Source of the DNA: Chimonanthus salicifolius | Lineage: Eukaryota; Streptophyta; Magnoliopsida; Laurales; Calycanthaceae | NCBI GenBank assembly: GCA_013350335.1 | Contig: CM023538.1 | Location: 57,773,080 to 57,837,079, forward strand | Length of the DNA: 64,000 bases | Direction: 5' to 3' | Shown: positions 20,617 through 32,489 of the stretch, one piece after another | How the letters are laid out: each line of letters opens with the position of its first letter | How positions within the stretch are numbered: the stretch's first letter is position 1 | Notes under the pieces: generated by a model | Databases searched by the model: none | The model's input: the letters and a program-made list of their open reading frames with translations, nothing else | What the model was told of the DNA's origin: nothing | Made by a program: the position numbers and the translations under genes

Positions 20617-22190
20617 AGTGACTATAAATTACATTTTAGGTTCAAATTTAGTTCAATTGTACTCTATCTCTACCGTTGATTTTGAATATGATTAATAAAA
20701 CTTAAAAATAAATGAAGGGAAAAGGTGGACTAAGTATGTTGACAAACAGATAATATATTACCCAGGCTTTCATGTGTCAGGTTCCTTAGGCTCGGATTCA
20801 GCGCACATCTTAAGCCCAAAAGTGAAATAATTTTAATAATTTCTTTCACAAAAATCCCAAAAGTGAAATAATTATCTTAGAGCAAATTATAAAAGTCTTA
20901 ATCTCATGAAATTGTTCAAAGATCTAAGAAAATAAGAGAAATAGCGTACAAACTATATGTATCAAATTAAGGCATCTCCGCTCAATTATATAAACATTCT
21001 ATATCATTTCATTAGTTTATTTTCACAAAAAAAATCCCACAATCTAAGATTATTTTAGAGCGAAAATTAAAAAAAAAAAAAAAACTTAAAACAAATAAAT
21101 CTAAAGAAAAATGAGGTTGGAATAGAAACTACTTTTCAAATATGAAGAATTTACTACTAAATCTTTACCAAATCAACCCCAGTACAATATTTAAAGTAAA
21201 AATGGTGGATACGGTGATGGTTTTTGAAAAAAAAAAAAAAAAATTGAATGTGGCCAATATCACTTGAGTGCCATTCATTTTCTGAGAAATACACATTGAG
21301 CATTTAATAGCATTGATATTTATTGACAGATGCGTATTAGTATCTGCCGAACTAATATTGTATTGGCCAATTTTTTTTATCTTCAATTGTAAGACATGAT
21401 AGGGTTGAATTTGGAGTGTTGGATCCATAATAGTTAACTGCATTAATTAAACAAGTAAAATTTGAGTCATCATTGCCTTCTCATTCAAAATTTGTTAAAT
21501 AGGTTGACCCTTCCACTGCAATTTGTAGCCGTTAGGCTTGACTTAAGCCCTTCATTTCAAACTTAATTTGTCGAATTTGATGTTTAAATTTTTTTTTTTT
21601 TAAAACAAACCCAAGATCACACTAATCATTCCATCCTACCGTCAAATCCATGCTATTGAAGATGAAAGGGAGGAATGATTAGAGGAATAAAAAAGAAGGA
21701 AAGGTGAATAATGCAAACCTAGAAGAAAATCCTGGTTCTTTTTGGTATTTAGAATTTGGAGGTGAAAGCTTGGATTCAATGGAATTTGGATTTTTTTGTC
21801 AAAATTCATTGTTTGGTTCATCTACAATTTTATAGGTGAAATTTTATCAATTTCAAAAGTTTCTAAAATTGTGGAATTTTTTTTTTTTTTTTGAAAAGCT
21901 TTTATTTTTAAAATTACAAATATCTCAAATTCACATAAATCTTGAAACACATGAAGCCGTAGCCTTATGAGAAAATTTATAAAAATACAAGAAATACCTT
22001 GTACTTAACTTAATTATATAGTCTATTGGGATAATCCTACAAATTTGTACACTAACATAAAATTGAATCTATACTAGCCTATTGGTAACACCCCATCATA
22101 CACACACAGATCTATTACGAACAACGGAAATTTCCTATTCATAAGTAGAATACAAATAAATAAGAATAAAAAACCAAAGGTATTGAAAAG
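20617..22190. other. Intergenic; dispersed repeat then no recognised feature
   Basis: 20617-20830 matches 59640-59860 (shared TTTTAGGTTCAAATTTA and GGGAAAAGGTGGACTAAGTA). From 20830 to 22190 I see only AT-rich DNA with several homopolymer A or T runs (for example about 21065-21085 and 21880-21893). Confidence 0.45.
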
Positions 22191-22380
22191 TTACCTTAAC
22201 AAGAGTAAGCATAAACATGTGGAAATCTAGAAGAAATGAAGTTGATCACAAATTTCATCAAAATCAAAAGTTTGACGAGGAAAAACGAAAGGCAGACATG
22301 GAAATACATAAGCGACATCTTCATTGCTGAACCAGTAGCAGTGGGTTGGATCTTGCCAAAGTAGCTAATCAAGAACACAT

Positions 22381-22750
22381 TCATCTAATGGTAATGGATG
22401 GGACATGTTGAACATTATACCAGTCCTCTCCTTCTGGTTCTATCCGCTTGACAAAGTCAATGGGCATGCTGTATACGGTATACCCCTAATGCATTGAGGC
22501 TGGTCATATGCCGCAATCCTTCTGGAATCATCTTCGATTTCCTACAGCATTCTATGTTCAAGTTTCTAAGATTTGGCATTGCTCCTTCCTCCATTGTCCA
22601 CTCCTCCAGAGTTTGGACATACTCTAATTTCAAGTGTACAAGCTTGGGAAAGGATTGTGAGGAACAAGTCATTTTCTCTCCCAGATAGGTTTTCCCAGAT
22701 AATTTGAAGGTTTAGTAACCCTCCCCAATATGGACAATGGATCTTGTTGC
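22381..22750 (-). pseudogene. NLR disease-resistance gene, LRR C-terminal relic
   Basis: The minus strand encodes SFPKLVHLKLEYVQTLEEW and AMPNLRNLNIECC, classic leucine-rich-repeat text of plant CC-NBS-LRR proteins. After a frame change comes MPIDFVKRIEPEGEDW with the typical end QHVPSITIR and a stop at 22383-22381. Upstream, LLNLQII fits the preceding repeat in another frame. At least two or three frameshifts and the absence of NB-ARC make it a truncated pseudogene. In intact proteins of this family, this region helps in effector or guardee recognition in the cytoplasm. Confidence 0.8.
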
Positions 22751-24660
22751 AAGCAGAACTCCAAATCAAAACAGTCACGCTCAGTCTCAGCCCATAAAAG
22801 TTTTGAATTGGGCTAAGGTCCAAACTCAACATCTACAATCAAAATTCAATTTGGGCTTAGACCATAACTAAACACTTGGGCCTGAACCCCATTTCAGAAT
22901 TTCAGGTAAGAGCCTAAGGCTTCAAATTAGAAATTTAATGCTAATGAGCGCGAACGCGTACTCCCTCACACAAATTGTGATGTCCACTCTCCCACTAGGC
23001 CCCAATCCAAGGCCATGGGCCTCGTTGATCACCCATTAGCCCTGTCCAGGTAAGTATGCTTCTTCTTCCTTTGGCTTTTCCTTTTATACTATTCCTCCTC
23101 ACTTCTCTTCTCGCCTCTTTCCGATGTGGGACTCTAGAAAGACAAACACTAGCCAACTTAAGTAGACACTCGTTCATTCCCCCACTCTCCTCTCTCCTCT
23201 TATCCCCACAATTAATTTTATGTTGCACTTCTATATTTTGAGACTGATATTATTTACTTTAGTTTGATTTATGTAATTGTCATGACTCAATATATCTGTT
23301 AATAAAATTCAACATGAGAAAATATGGATTAGCGTAAAGATTCAAATTTCATCCTATGTTTAAAATAGGTCTATTTTCACTTTTTAAAATTTTGATTCAA
23401 CTTTTTATAATTCTTTTTTATGCAATTTCATTGTCGGATTAATCGTGATACATCAAAATATTTATTTAATATTTATTTTTAATCTTAAAAATCAAGGTTA
23501 ACATAATTGAGTATATTCCATTTTTATAGTATAAATGTCTTATCACCTGACACAAAATACTGTTTCAGACATGCTCGCTTAAAATATTTAATATTTATCT
23601 TTTTCATAGTTCAATAAGTATCAAATTTAAAATTTGATCCAATATTCGTAATTAATTCATCTAATAGTATATTTTATAGTTGGCAAGTTGGTGCAGAGAG
23701 ATGTCTATCAAAAAAAGTCTTTTTCTTTGACATATTTATGTAGTAAAAACGCTAATTTATTGTAATTGAGTTATGAAATTCTCATGATTTCAATTTAATT
23801 TAAATAAGTTATTAGTTTATTAAAAGTAATTTTATCAAAATAAAGAATATACATTTTCTATTATAATTATAAAAAATAAACTTTATTAGAAACTCTCCAT
23901 TTAATTTAAGTAAATAAAAGTTAGCAGTTGATACTGAGTCCCAATTACTTATTTTACTTAACCTAAATACAATGGTTTTATATATTTAATGACATAAACT
24001 TTTTATAAACTTTCATATCAATAAACTTTTCTTAAATTTGTAGAGCCAACAAACTATACTTTATTACTAAATATATTATGTAATTGTAGTGCCAGTCATG
24101 AAAATTGCATGACTGAATTATGTCAAATTGTACATCCCTTGTGAGGAGTTTGTGACGAGGACCGCCCAATTAAAAAAAATATATATATGAATGATCACTA
24201 ATACATTGGGTTGGCTATATAGACACCACATTTTTCTGAGGAGACACCTCTTTTCATTTTTAGGTGTGAAAATACCAATTTGCCCTTCCGTATTTTGATA
24301 GTCTTCCCTCTTAATTCTTTGGGTACGATTTTTTAAGGCCAAAACTATACATTTTTAACTTAAAATAAGTCATAGAGTTTATAAAATTCAAAGTAGATGA
24401 ATTTTGATAAATTGTTTGTAAAAATCGGTCGAGAAACGACCTCCCTGCCAACTGTAACATTTGCTCATTTTGCTCGGGTTTTTAAACAATGCTATTTGTC
24501 AACCTATTTCTACAAACAATGTATCAAAATTCATCCAATCTGAATTTTATGAACTCCGGAACTGATTTTAAGTGAAAGGGGTATAGTTTTCGGCTTAAAA
24601 AATCGTATCCAAAGAATTAAGAAGAAATGTCATTTTTCCTTATATGAATGATCACCAATA
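22751..24660. other. Intergenic, no gene recognised
   Basis: 23050-23240 is C/T-rich with GATGTGGGACTCT, a word often found near plant LTRs. 24190-24270 (GAGGAGACACCTCTTTTCAT, GTGAAAATACCA) resembles 37640-37705 in the ankyrin gene's intron. The rest is AT-rich with no domain. Confidence 0.4.
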
Positions 24661-24676
24661 CATTGGCGTGCAATCT

Positions 24677-24832
24677 ATTACGGAGAGTAAATATCAGCCG
24701 ATATATATCGGTTTTTAAAACCTTTATATATCAGCCGATAAGATACGTATGGCTGATATTGGTGGGTTTTGTAAAAAAAAAAATAGGAGAGAGAAATATA
24801 TCAATCGATATTGAGATTTCTACCCCTGATTA
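24677..24832. mobile_element. ATCGGCCGAT-family miniature element
   Basis: The stretch contains ATATCAGCCGATATATATCG, ATATCAGCCGATAAGATACG and a right end ATTTCTACCCCTG, which matches the inverted CAGGGGT end of the family. The left end is degenerate (CGGAGAGTAAATATC). No clear 8-bp target duplication could be matched. Confidence 0.55.
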
Positions 24833-26367
24833 CAGGGTTAAAATGTCCCCTGTCCAATACAAATGAGACCCTTGAACAGCTTGATCATAAAAAAAATATA
24901 TATGGCCATTAATTTTAATTGAATTAATAAAGTTGTATTTTTTTAAATTGAATAAAAAATGTTGTGCAAATTTTAAATTTATAACTCGCAAGCGCACGAA
25001 CCATTTACATAGTATAGCAATTAAATGCGAGGCCGAACCCATCGGAACTTAGAAAAATATATCCATGAAAATACACCATTGAATTAAGTATTTTAAGAAG
25101 TTTGAGAAATATGGAGAAAAATCATAAATTTGGAGTTATTTATCTAATCAATGAGGTTTAATCTTAATTTAGAAACATTCTAGATTTAAAAATAGAATCT
25201 AACAATTTAACTACTTTTAATTAAGATGGTGGATTTAATCTAAAAATATAAACAATCTCAATCTAATTTAAAATACAAAATTAAGATGCAATTAAATTAT
25301 TTCCAACCTAATTCATCAATTTCAAGAGTTTTTAGATTTATAAACAAAAATAAAATTAAAGACACCTAAATTACATCTGTACATATTTATATTGGAACTG
25401 GCTCAAAGAATCAAGGAGACATTATTTTTCATATTTTAAAAATAAAACAAAAGCCTAGAATACGGAGCTCACGTAAATCACCAATCATGCATTCAAATTT
25501 TTCATTGATAAATATTCCAACAATTAAATCCATGGATTTCATTAAATTAAAAATCTCAAATTAAACCTTAGAATGAATGGAATTTAAACTTTCTCTCCAA
25601 ATCTAAAATATTTCATCGCACTCTTAAAATAAGAGACTTAGATAGAAGAAGGAAGTCTATTTAATCTAAATTTTCATCACATTTAATTTGAAATAATTAA
25701 AATAAATCCACACATAAACTTAATTAAAGAATAAAAATAAAATCAAATAATCACCATACATAAATTGAATAATTGGAAAACCATAGACTAAATATTTCAT
25801 CACACCTCAATTTTATTTATAAAACATGAATTTAGAATTACATATCAATGGAATTTTAAAGAAAAAAAAATACAAGAAAAATAACTAGGAAAATTACAAA
25901 AAATACCAACCTAAAAACCCTTTATAGTCGAATTTCCTTTAGCCACTTCTTATCCTTCCTTCACTTTTTCCTTCTCTCCTATGCACTCTGAAAATCCCAG
26001 CCAAGTTCGAATATTACTGTAGCCCAAAGCCTCCTTTTATACTGGTTTGGAGGGGATAAATAAAGCAAGGCAAAGTGGGACCCATTCCAAGTCCAGCCGA
26101 TTCTATAGAGACTGGCCGACTCTCTCTCCTTACGACTTCTTCTTTTTGTTTCTTTTCCATTCTCAGTTAAGCGCATGTCCCTATTTGTATTCAGCAACTT
26201 CCAGTTTCAACTCTTTTCATTCGGGTGCAGAAATAAAAACCACCTCTTTCCTTCTTTGTTCTTTTGATTTTCGGGCAAGCCATCTCATTCTATTATTACT
26301 GTAAACGATCCAGTCAGCACAGTGAAAACAGAAAGATTCTTTCCTTGGGCTTCCTACTAGTTTCAAT

Positions 26368-26549
26368 TGTCAGATATGAAAATAGAGACAAATATGTTCT
26401 CTCAATGTAATGGGGAGAGAGACCCTGATTCACTTTATATATAGGAAAAGATGAATTACAAATAAGGAAGACAATTTAATTACAGGGTAACCCCAATCTT
26501 GTAAATGGGGAAAGTTCTATTCTAAGAATATATATTAGCTCATTTGACA
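26368..26549 (-). repeat. Copia-2 3' LTR
   Basis: On the minus strand it begins TGTCAAATGAGC and ends ATATCTGACA. It differs from the other LTR at five bases, most near its start. Confidence 0.9.
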
Positions 26550-26567
26550 CTCCCCCTCAAGTTGGAG
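26550..26567 (-). other. Copia-2 polypurine tract
   Basis: The minus strand reads ACTTGAGGGGGAG directly before the 3' LTR, a standard plus-strand priming tract. Confidence 0.8.
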
Positions 26568-28480
26568 CATATATGTCGTGTATGCCCAACTTGCTAAGTG
26601 AGCTGTGAAAAACTCTGCCTCTAACTGCTTTGGTGAGAACATCTGCAAGTTGATCTTCGGACTTAACGAATGGTACATCAATGATCTTCTCCTCGAGTTT
26701 CTCCTTGATGAAATGTCTGTCAATTTCAACATGCTTGGTTTTATCATGTTGCACTGGATTATGTGCAACGTCTATTGCAGCCTTATTATCACAATGCAGT
26801 TGCATGGCACGTTGGAGTTTGAATCCCAATTCACCCAACAACTCCTTTATCCAGAGTAGCTCACATACTCCGTGTGCCATACCCCTATATTCTGCTTCAG
26901 CACTTGATCTTGAGACCACTTTCTGCTTCTTACTTCGCCAAGAGACCAGATTGCCTCCCACAAAGGTAAAGTATCCAGAAGTAGATCGTCTATCAGTAAC
27001 AGAACCAGTCCAATCTGTATCAGTGTAACCCTCAACATCTAGGTGACCATGTCGTGAGAACATCAAACCTTTTCCAGGAGCTGACTTCAAATATCTCAGA
27101 ATTCGGGTTACAGCCTCCATGTGGGCTTCACTTGGTGCATGCATGAACTGACTCACCACACTTACTGCATATGTTATGTCAGGTCTGGTGTGAGCTAGGT
27201 AGATTAACTTACCCACAAAGTGTTGATATCTTTCTTTGTTGGTGGGTATCTGATCAGGATATTCACCAAGCTGATGATTCAACTCCATTGGAGTATCTGC
27301 TGGCTTGCTGGCTAACATTCCAGTTTCAGTCAAGATGTCAAGAATGTATTTCCGTTGTGATAGAAATATTCCTTGTTCTGAGCGAGCCACTTCAATGCCT
27401 AAGAAATACTTCAGAGAACAAAGATTTTTTATTTCAAATTCACTTTCCAAATGGCGCTGTAATGATGCCTTTTCCTCTGGGTCATTCCCTGTAACTACCA
27501 TGTCATCAACATATACAATAAGGGCAGTGACCTTACCTTTCTTATGTTTCAGGAAAAGAGTATGATCTGAGTTACTTTGCTTGTAGCCGAAATTCTTCAT
27601 TGATTTGCTAAACCGTCCAAACCACGCTCTGGGTGATTGTTTCAATCCATAAAGAGACTTTCTCAGTTTACACACCATGTTACTCTGACTGAACCCCATC
27701 TTACATCCTGGAGGGGGATCCATATAAACTTTTTCTTCTAGGTCGCCATGTAGGAATGCATTTTTTACATCAAACTGGTGTAATGGCCAGTCAAGGTTTG
27801 CTGCAAGGGAAAGGAGCACTCGAATTGTGTTGATCTTGGCTACAGGAGCAAAGGTCTCCCCATAGTCAATCTCATAAGTTTGAGTGTAGCCTTTCGCCAC
27901 TAGTCTTGCTTTGTATCGTTCAATGGTGCCATCTGCCTTGAATTTTACTGTATATATCCATCTGCAACCTACTGTTTTCTTCCCTTTAGGAAGGGCAGTC
28001 ATCTCCCAGGTGGAATTTTTTTGGAGGGCCTCCATTTCTTCATTCATTGCTTGAGTCCACTTGGGATGAGTTAGAGCGTCCTGCACATTACTTGGAATAG
28101 ATACAGTGGATAATTGACATACAAATGATACACATGACGAAGACAACCTATGTAGAGACACATGATTAGCAATAGGGTATTTAACCTTTGTTTTAGGGTC
28201 AGGGTCATATTGTTGTATAGGGATACCTCTAGTCGTACGAGGAGGTAACTGATAACTTGCATTTCCTGTATGACTCGACTCAGGTAAAGTGATGGAGTTT
28301 GAGTGTTCAGGTACCTGTGTCGGATCTTCAGGACGATCTTCAGGACTTGATTGGATGAGAGGTGGTGGTACTGTAGGATGAGTTGTAGGAGGTAAATTAT
28401 CCGACTGCTCTTCTTGCATCACTGTAGTTGGTGGGTCAGTAGTCATCACCGGCAGCCAAGGCGGTGGCATCGGATGAAAC
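26557..28480 (-). CDS. Copia-2 reverse transcriptase-RNase H (open)
   Basis: About 640 codons are open from the proline-rich spacer to the stop. Visible motifs in order: the reverse transcriptase start [48 protein letters not shown], the catalytic YVDDMVVTG, then RNase H with EGYTDTDW, SSAEAEYRGMA, HCDNKAAI and KHVEIDRHF, and DVLTKAV near the end. It makes cDNA from the element's RNA and degrades the template. The reading phase differs from gag, so it would need a frame change or is simply the product of the deletion. The open frame extends further upstream (to 28866), but that part is the gag region read out of frame. Confidence 0.9.
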
Positions 28481-29173
28481 ACCAATGTCAGACATGGTGC
28501 CCTGTCGGTTACTCTCTCGTTTAATATGGGCATAGACAGCCTCAAGTTCAGGTTTAGGGTCCATCCGCAAAATCTCTCCTCGAATTTGATCAAAGTTCGT
28601 GTCCAAACCGACAAGGAAAATATAAATGCGGAGACGGTCAATCTCCATGCATATAATTTCAATGTCGGCGGGATGCTCCATATGGCTAGGGGATAATTGA
28701 TCAAGCTCCTGAAATATCTCAGTGAGCTCACTGTAATACGCGGTAACAGACGCTCCATTCTGTGTCGTCTTGAATGACCTTCTGTGTAGATCAAAAATCT
28801 TCGCCTCATCGGAACCATTAGAGTATGTTTTCTTGATTGCATCCCAGACCTGCTGTGCTGTGTCATAACGGATAAACCGTTTCATCTGAATAGGTTGCAT
28901 AGCATCGAATAACCAACTTTTGACTTGACAATCCGATGCACGTCATTTGTTGTATGTCGGGTCTATGGCTGCAGGCTTGGTCATATCACCGGTCAAGTGA
29001 CCATGTTTCTCTCGTCCGGCAACCTTCATCTCTATAACTTGGTGCCATAGGGAATAATTGTGGTCGTCCAGTTTGATTCCAGTAGAGAAAGTGGTAGTGT
29101 CTCCGTGAACAGTGACAATGTGAGGAGGAGGATGGGATCCACCAGCACCTTTGGAGCCGTCCGCAGTTGTCAT
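28436..29173 (-). pseudogene. Copia-2 gag
   Basis: It starts MTTADGSKGAGG at 29173. KLDDHNYSLWHQVIEMKVAG is the typical N-terminal gag motif of this Copia lineage. One in-frame TGA lies at 28945-28943, after which reading continues with CQVKSWLFDAMQPIQMKRFI and QVWDAIKKTYSNG (UBN2-type gag) to a stop at 28438-28436. The C-terminal zinc knuckle is absent because of the deletion that joins gag to reverse transcriptase near 28440-28480. It would form the nucleocapsid particle in intact relatives. Confidence 0.85.
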
Positions 29174-30262
29174 TGGAGCGGTTGGTTGGGACTGTTGTGG
29201 TTGGGCTTTGCGGACGGGCCTGTGTCAAACTGGGCTTGCGGTCGGGCCTGTTTCAAACTGGGCCTGCTGACGGGCCTGTATCAAACTGGGCCGACTGACG
29301 GTCCTGTAGATGGGCCGATTTGCAAACTGGGCCAGGCGGGCTGGAGAGAGAATCGGCGTTGCTGATGATGCCGGCGTCAAACGATGCTGCTGGTTCCGGC
29401 GTCTGCTGCGATGTCCGGCGTCTCCGAACGGCAGCAATGTGCGCCGCTCGGCCGGCACTGATCTGGCCGTTTCCTCTGTGCAGATCTGAGAAATCAGATT
29501 GGGGTTCGGCCTCTGTCCGCCGGCTCTGGTTCCTCTGCTGATGTCCGATCTGGTTTGCAACCAATGGATTGAAGGGAACTCTGAACCGAGAGACACTGAA
29601 GCCAAGAAACCCCCTTTCAGGTCGGCTGCTGCGGCGCCATGTCCGGCGGAGTTCTGCTGGCAGATCGGGGAACGGCGATGGGTCACACTGAGAAGAACTG
29701 GATCTGGGTTCAAATCGGGATTGAAGGGAATCCCTTCACTGATCTGGGTTTGAAGGGACGGAGGTTGTATGGGGGCAGAGGCGCGGCAGAATCGTGCGCC
29801 GGCTGGCGGATCGGGACGTCGCTGCTGGCGGATTTGGGACGGTGAACGGCGATGGGGCAGACAACGGGAGATAGGAGAAGGCAGGAGGTGGTGGGGATTC
29901 AGATCTGTCGCCGGTGGCTGTTGGTGTCCGGCTGAATCTCCACGGCGATGATGATGGTATGAGCGCAGCTCGCCGGTGCCGGTCACGCTGATGCCGCGGG
30001 TCAGATCTGAGTGCAGATCGGAAACGTGCAACAGTAGATCCGCAGGGAAGGGAAACAGATATGAAGAAAAAAAAGGGCAAGGTTTTGCCGATGACTCTGG
30101 TTTGTGTGTTTTTTGTTTTTTTTTTCTTTTTCTTCCGATGGCTACTGAGGTGAAAAAAAAAAATTCGATGATGATCGAACTAGGCTCTTGATGCCATGTC
30201 AGATATGAAAATAGAGACAAATATGTTCTCTCAATGTAATGGGGAGAGAGACCCTGATTCAC
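29174..30262 (-). other. Copia-2 long leader with an in-frame upstream ORF
   Basis: The ~1-kb region between primer site and gag is GC-rich and contains an open frame running from the LTR edge to a single TGA at 29227-29225, in the same phase as gag. The predicted text is rich in S, P, R and Q with no domain I recognise. Near 29217-29340 a ~30-base tandem motif (CAAACTGGGCCTGC variants) is repeated four times. It may be untranslated leader with chance openness, or captured host exon DNA. Confidence 0.5.
30180..30196 (-). other. Copia-2 primer binding site
   Basis: The minus strand reads TGGCATCAAGAGCC directly after the 5' LTR. It is a variant of the TGGTATCAGAGC site complementary to initiator tRNA-Met. 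Confidence 0.75.
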
Positions 30263-30378
30263 TGTATATATAGGAAAAGATGAATTACAAATAAGGAAGA
30301 CAATTTAATTACAGGATAACCCCAATCTTGTAAATGGGGAAAGTTCTATTCTAGGAATGTATATCAGCTCATTTGACA
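30197..30378 (-). repeat. Copia-2 5' LTR
   Basis: The 182-bp partner of 26368-26549, ending at the TCAAT target duplication. Confidence 0.9.
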
Positions 30379-31226
30379 TCAATGACTCACCATCTCTGGC
30401 TTCTTTATTGATGGTCTTGCCCTTTGGTGCTTCTTTCCTCTCTAGTATTTTCCATTATTTGCAACTCACCTTCTTTGCTTTAGCTTTACACGAATCACTG
30501 CTGTAGATTGCAAGGTGGAAAAAACGTTGATCTATGTTGATTCAACTGCTGCACACATCCCTTGCTTCTCTATTATTCAAGACTGGGTTGCAACACTTTA
30601 GTTGTTTGGTAGATTCCTGCTGTTTATCTATACAATGGACAAAGCTGGCTGGTCTTGACATGAAGATTGACATGGCATGAATACGTGTTGCATGCCATGC
30701 TGTTATACCTGGGTGCTTAACGAATATTTCTGCTTTACTTCAACATGTGGAGGCTGCTTGATTTGTTGCCCACCACCGATGCCAACACTCTAACGTATAT
30801 CTTTGCTGCTGTTCATCATGCCTGTTGGCTGATTGGTCTCTTTGCAAACCAACTCTGTATAGTGATTCAATTAAGAACAATGCTACCCCCATCTGATTGG
30901 GTTGATGTTTGGCTCTTATTTCATGCCAAACTTGAGTTGGTGTTCACTCTGACATCATCAAAAGTGATGAGTGAAGGGTGGCATATCACTACAGCTTGGA
31001 TCATACCAGTCTTATGTGCATTTCCAGTGGGCTTGCAAAAGGGCTTGAAATCCAACTTATCTCCTAGTGGGCCCAGGCTTTATATTTAAGCATGTTTTTT
31101 GTCATCCTTACTTTTAAACCTGCAAAACACAAAATTATACTAATTAGATAAAATTAAATCAAATGAGATACTAACAATTATAAATTTAGGAGTAAAATAT
31201 GTAATTATTTTACACTCATCAAAAAA

Positions 31227-31890
31227 CAGTAATCAAAACTAGTGAGTCATTTTGCTCATAAATATTATTATTTTACCCTTACCTTATATTTAATTGTAAT
31301 TTTCTACTCATCAAATTAGTGGAAAGTGGCTTTCACATTTATTCTAAAATTTAAATAAAGGAGCGCAATGGCCATTTTCGAAGACCAAGAAATAGGATAC
31401 AATGATTAGAAATCTTTTATTCATACTTAGTGTTTTCATACACTAAGTGGATTTAGTTAAGTATTTGAATAAGTCCATAAAAGAATATTTGTTATATTTC
31501 ATAAGAAGCTTTTCAATTGTTTTTAATGAAAAAATTGGTCATGAGAATATGGACTTATAGAAAAAAAAAATTAAATTAATATAAAAAACCTTTTTTAAAA
31601 AAAAATTGAGTTGTTTTATAAGTCATATTTCAATCAGAAATTTGTTGTTAATTTCATCTATTTTACTTTTTTTAAATTTTTCTTTTTATTTTCTGAATCA
31701 CCATTTTCTCATATAATATTGCTATTGCTGCATAGTAATTTTTCATTTTTATATAAATTTCAACATTTATGTTTAATTTTAAATAGTCTATTACTTTTAT
31801 GATATTATAAAATAACATAATCCAAATGATTTGATTTCACAATTGAATTAAATTAAATTAAATCATTATAAAAAACAACTTAATCAATGA
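31227..31890. other. No recognised feature
   Basis: AT-rich intergenic DNA with no domain or terminal repeats visible. Confidence 0.4.
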
Positions 31891-31897
31891 TTTGACA

Positions 31898-32295
31898 TTA
31901 TCTTGCACTAAAGCTTATGCCATAAACTATGACTAAATCAGGGCCTTTAAATCTTTGATTACTGCAAACTGCAGTTAAATTATCACCCGTAGTTTCATGA
32001 TCTGTATCAAAATGTTTCCAAACATCTGATTTTAGCTGTAGACATGGTCTCTTCTGCTTACCACTAGTGGCAAGTGAACAATCTCCTGAACCTGTGCTCA
32101 AAGTTTTGGTATTGTCACTCATGGGAGCATTATTGGATCCCAACACCTAGTTAAACATTAAAAACTATAATTAATCTATGATAAATAATTAAATACATAA
32201 AATAAATATAGGAAAAAAATGAAATAATAAAAAACTATCAACGAGAAAAAGATAAATCTTACTTGAGTGTCAACATCATCATTCTCCGATGCCAT
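31898..32295 (-). pseudogene. BED-finger (hAT transposase-like) N-terminal relic
   Basis: A short first exon MASENDDVDTQ (32295-32263) ends at a GTAAG donor. An AG acceptor at 32148-32147 opens exon 2, which reads SDVWKHFDTDHETTGDNL and AVCSNQRF. This resembles the start of BED zinc fingers (SxVWxHF...CxxC), but the second cysteine is lost and the frame stops soon after. BED fingers head plant hAT transposases and RICESLEEPER-type proteins. No catalytic dimerisation region follows. It is a dead fragment. The family call is moderate. Confidence 0.45.
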
Positions 32296-32489
32296 TACAC
32301 TAACTGTAAAAGTAAACAATAAAAAATCAATATATGCATGTAGATGTCGCTCCTTAACACCTTACAAGTTACAATACTAAAAGATAATATTGAAAGTTCA
32401 TTGGTATCTATGATGCCCGGAAATCTAATGGATATTACAAGACATGTCATCGATATGGCAAAGGACAGAAAACAATTGCCCCATAAAAA

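Larger units (their letters stand above)
26368..30378 (-). mobile_element. Copia-2: LTR retrotransposon lacking protease and integrase
   Basis: The 4011-bp element has 182-bp LTRs (26368-26549 and 30197-30378) and the 5-bp target duplication TCAAT on both sides (26363-26367 and 30379-30383). Order on the minus strand: 5' LTR, primer site, ~1-kb leader, gag, reverse transcriptase, RNase H, polypurine tract, 3' LTR. Zinc knuckle, protease and integrase are missing between gag and reverse transcriptase. The LTRs differ at 5 of 182 positions (~2.7%), so insertion is not recent. It needs an integrase in trans to move. Confidence 0.9.
24960..31221 (-). mobile_element. Solo LTR (minus strand), interrupted by Copia-2
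   Basis: Read on the minus strand, it starts TGATGAGTGTAAAATAATTA at 31221 and ends AAATTTGCACAACA at 24960. It has TG...CA ends and AAAAA on both sides (24955-24959 and 31222-31226). Without the inserted Copia-2 it is ~2.25 kb. The last ~70 bases resemble the end of the solo LTR at 40958-42445 (CTCGCAAGCGCACGAA word, inverted there). No primer site, polypurine tract or coding domain adjoins it. The TGATGAG start and length suit a Ty3-type (Tat/Ogre-like) LTR, but that class is inferred. Low-complexity target repeats make the boundary tentative. Confidence 0.5.

Noticed and set aside
24677..24839. An 8-bp target duplication for this ATCGGCCGAT copy
   Set aside because: The left flank ATCTATTA and right flank ATTACAGG do not match, so I did not claim exact ends here.
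26605..27565. Plus-strand open frames across the Copia-2 polymerase region
   Set aside because: They are antisense shadows of the conserved reverse transcriptase-RNase H frame.
30745..31089. 114-codon plus-strand open frame, partly hydrophobic
   Set aside because: It falls within the solo LTR (antisense to it) and matches no family I know. Kept only as part of that LTR.
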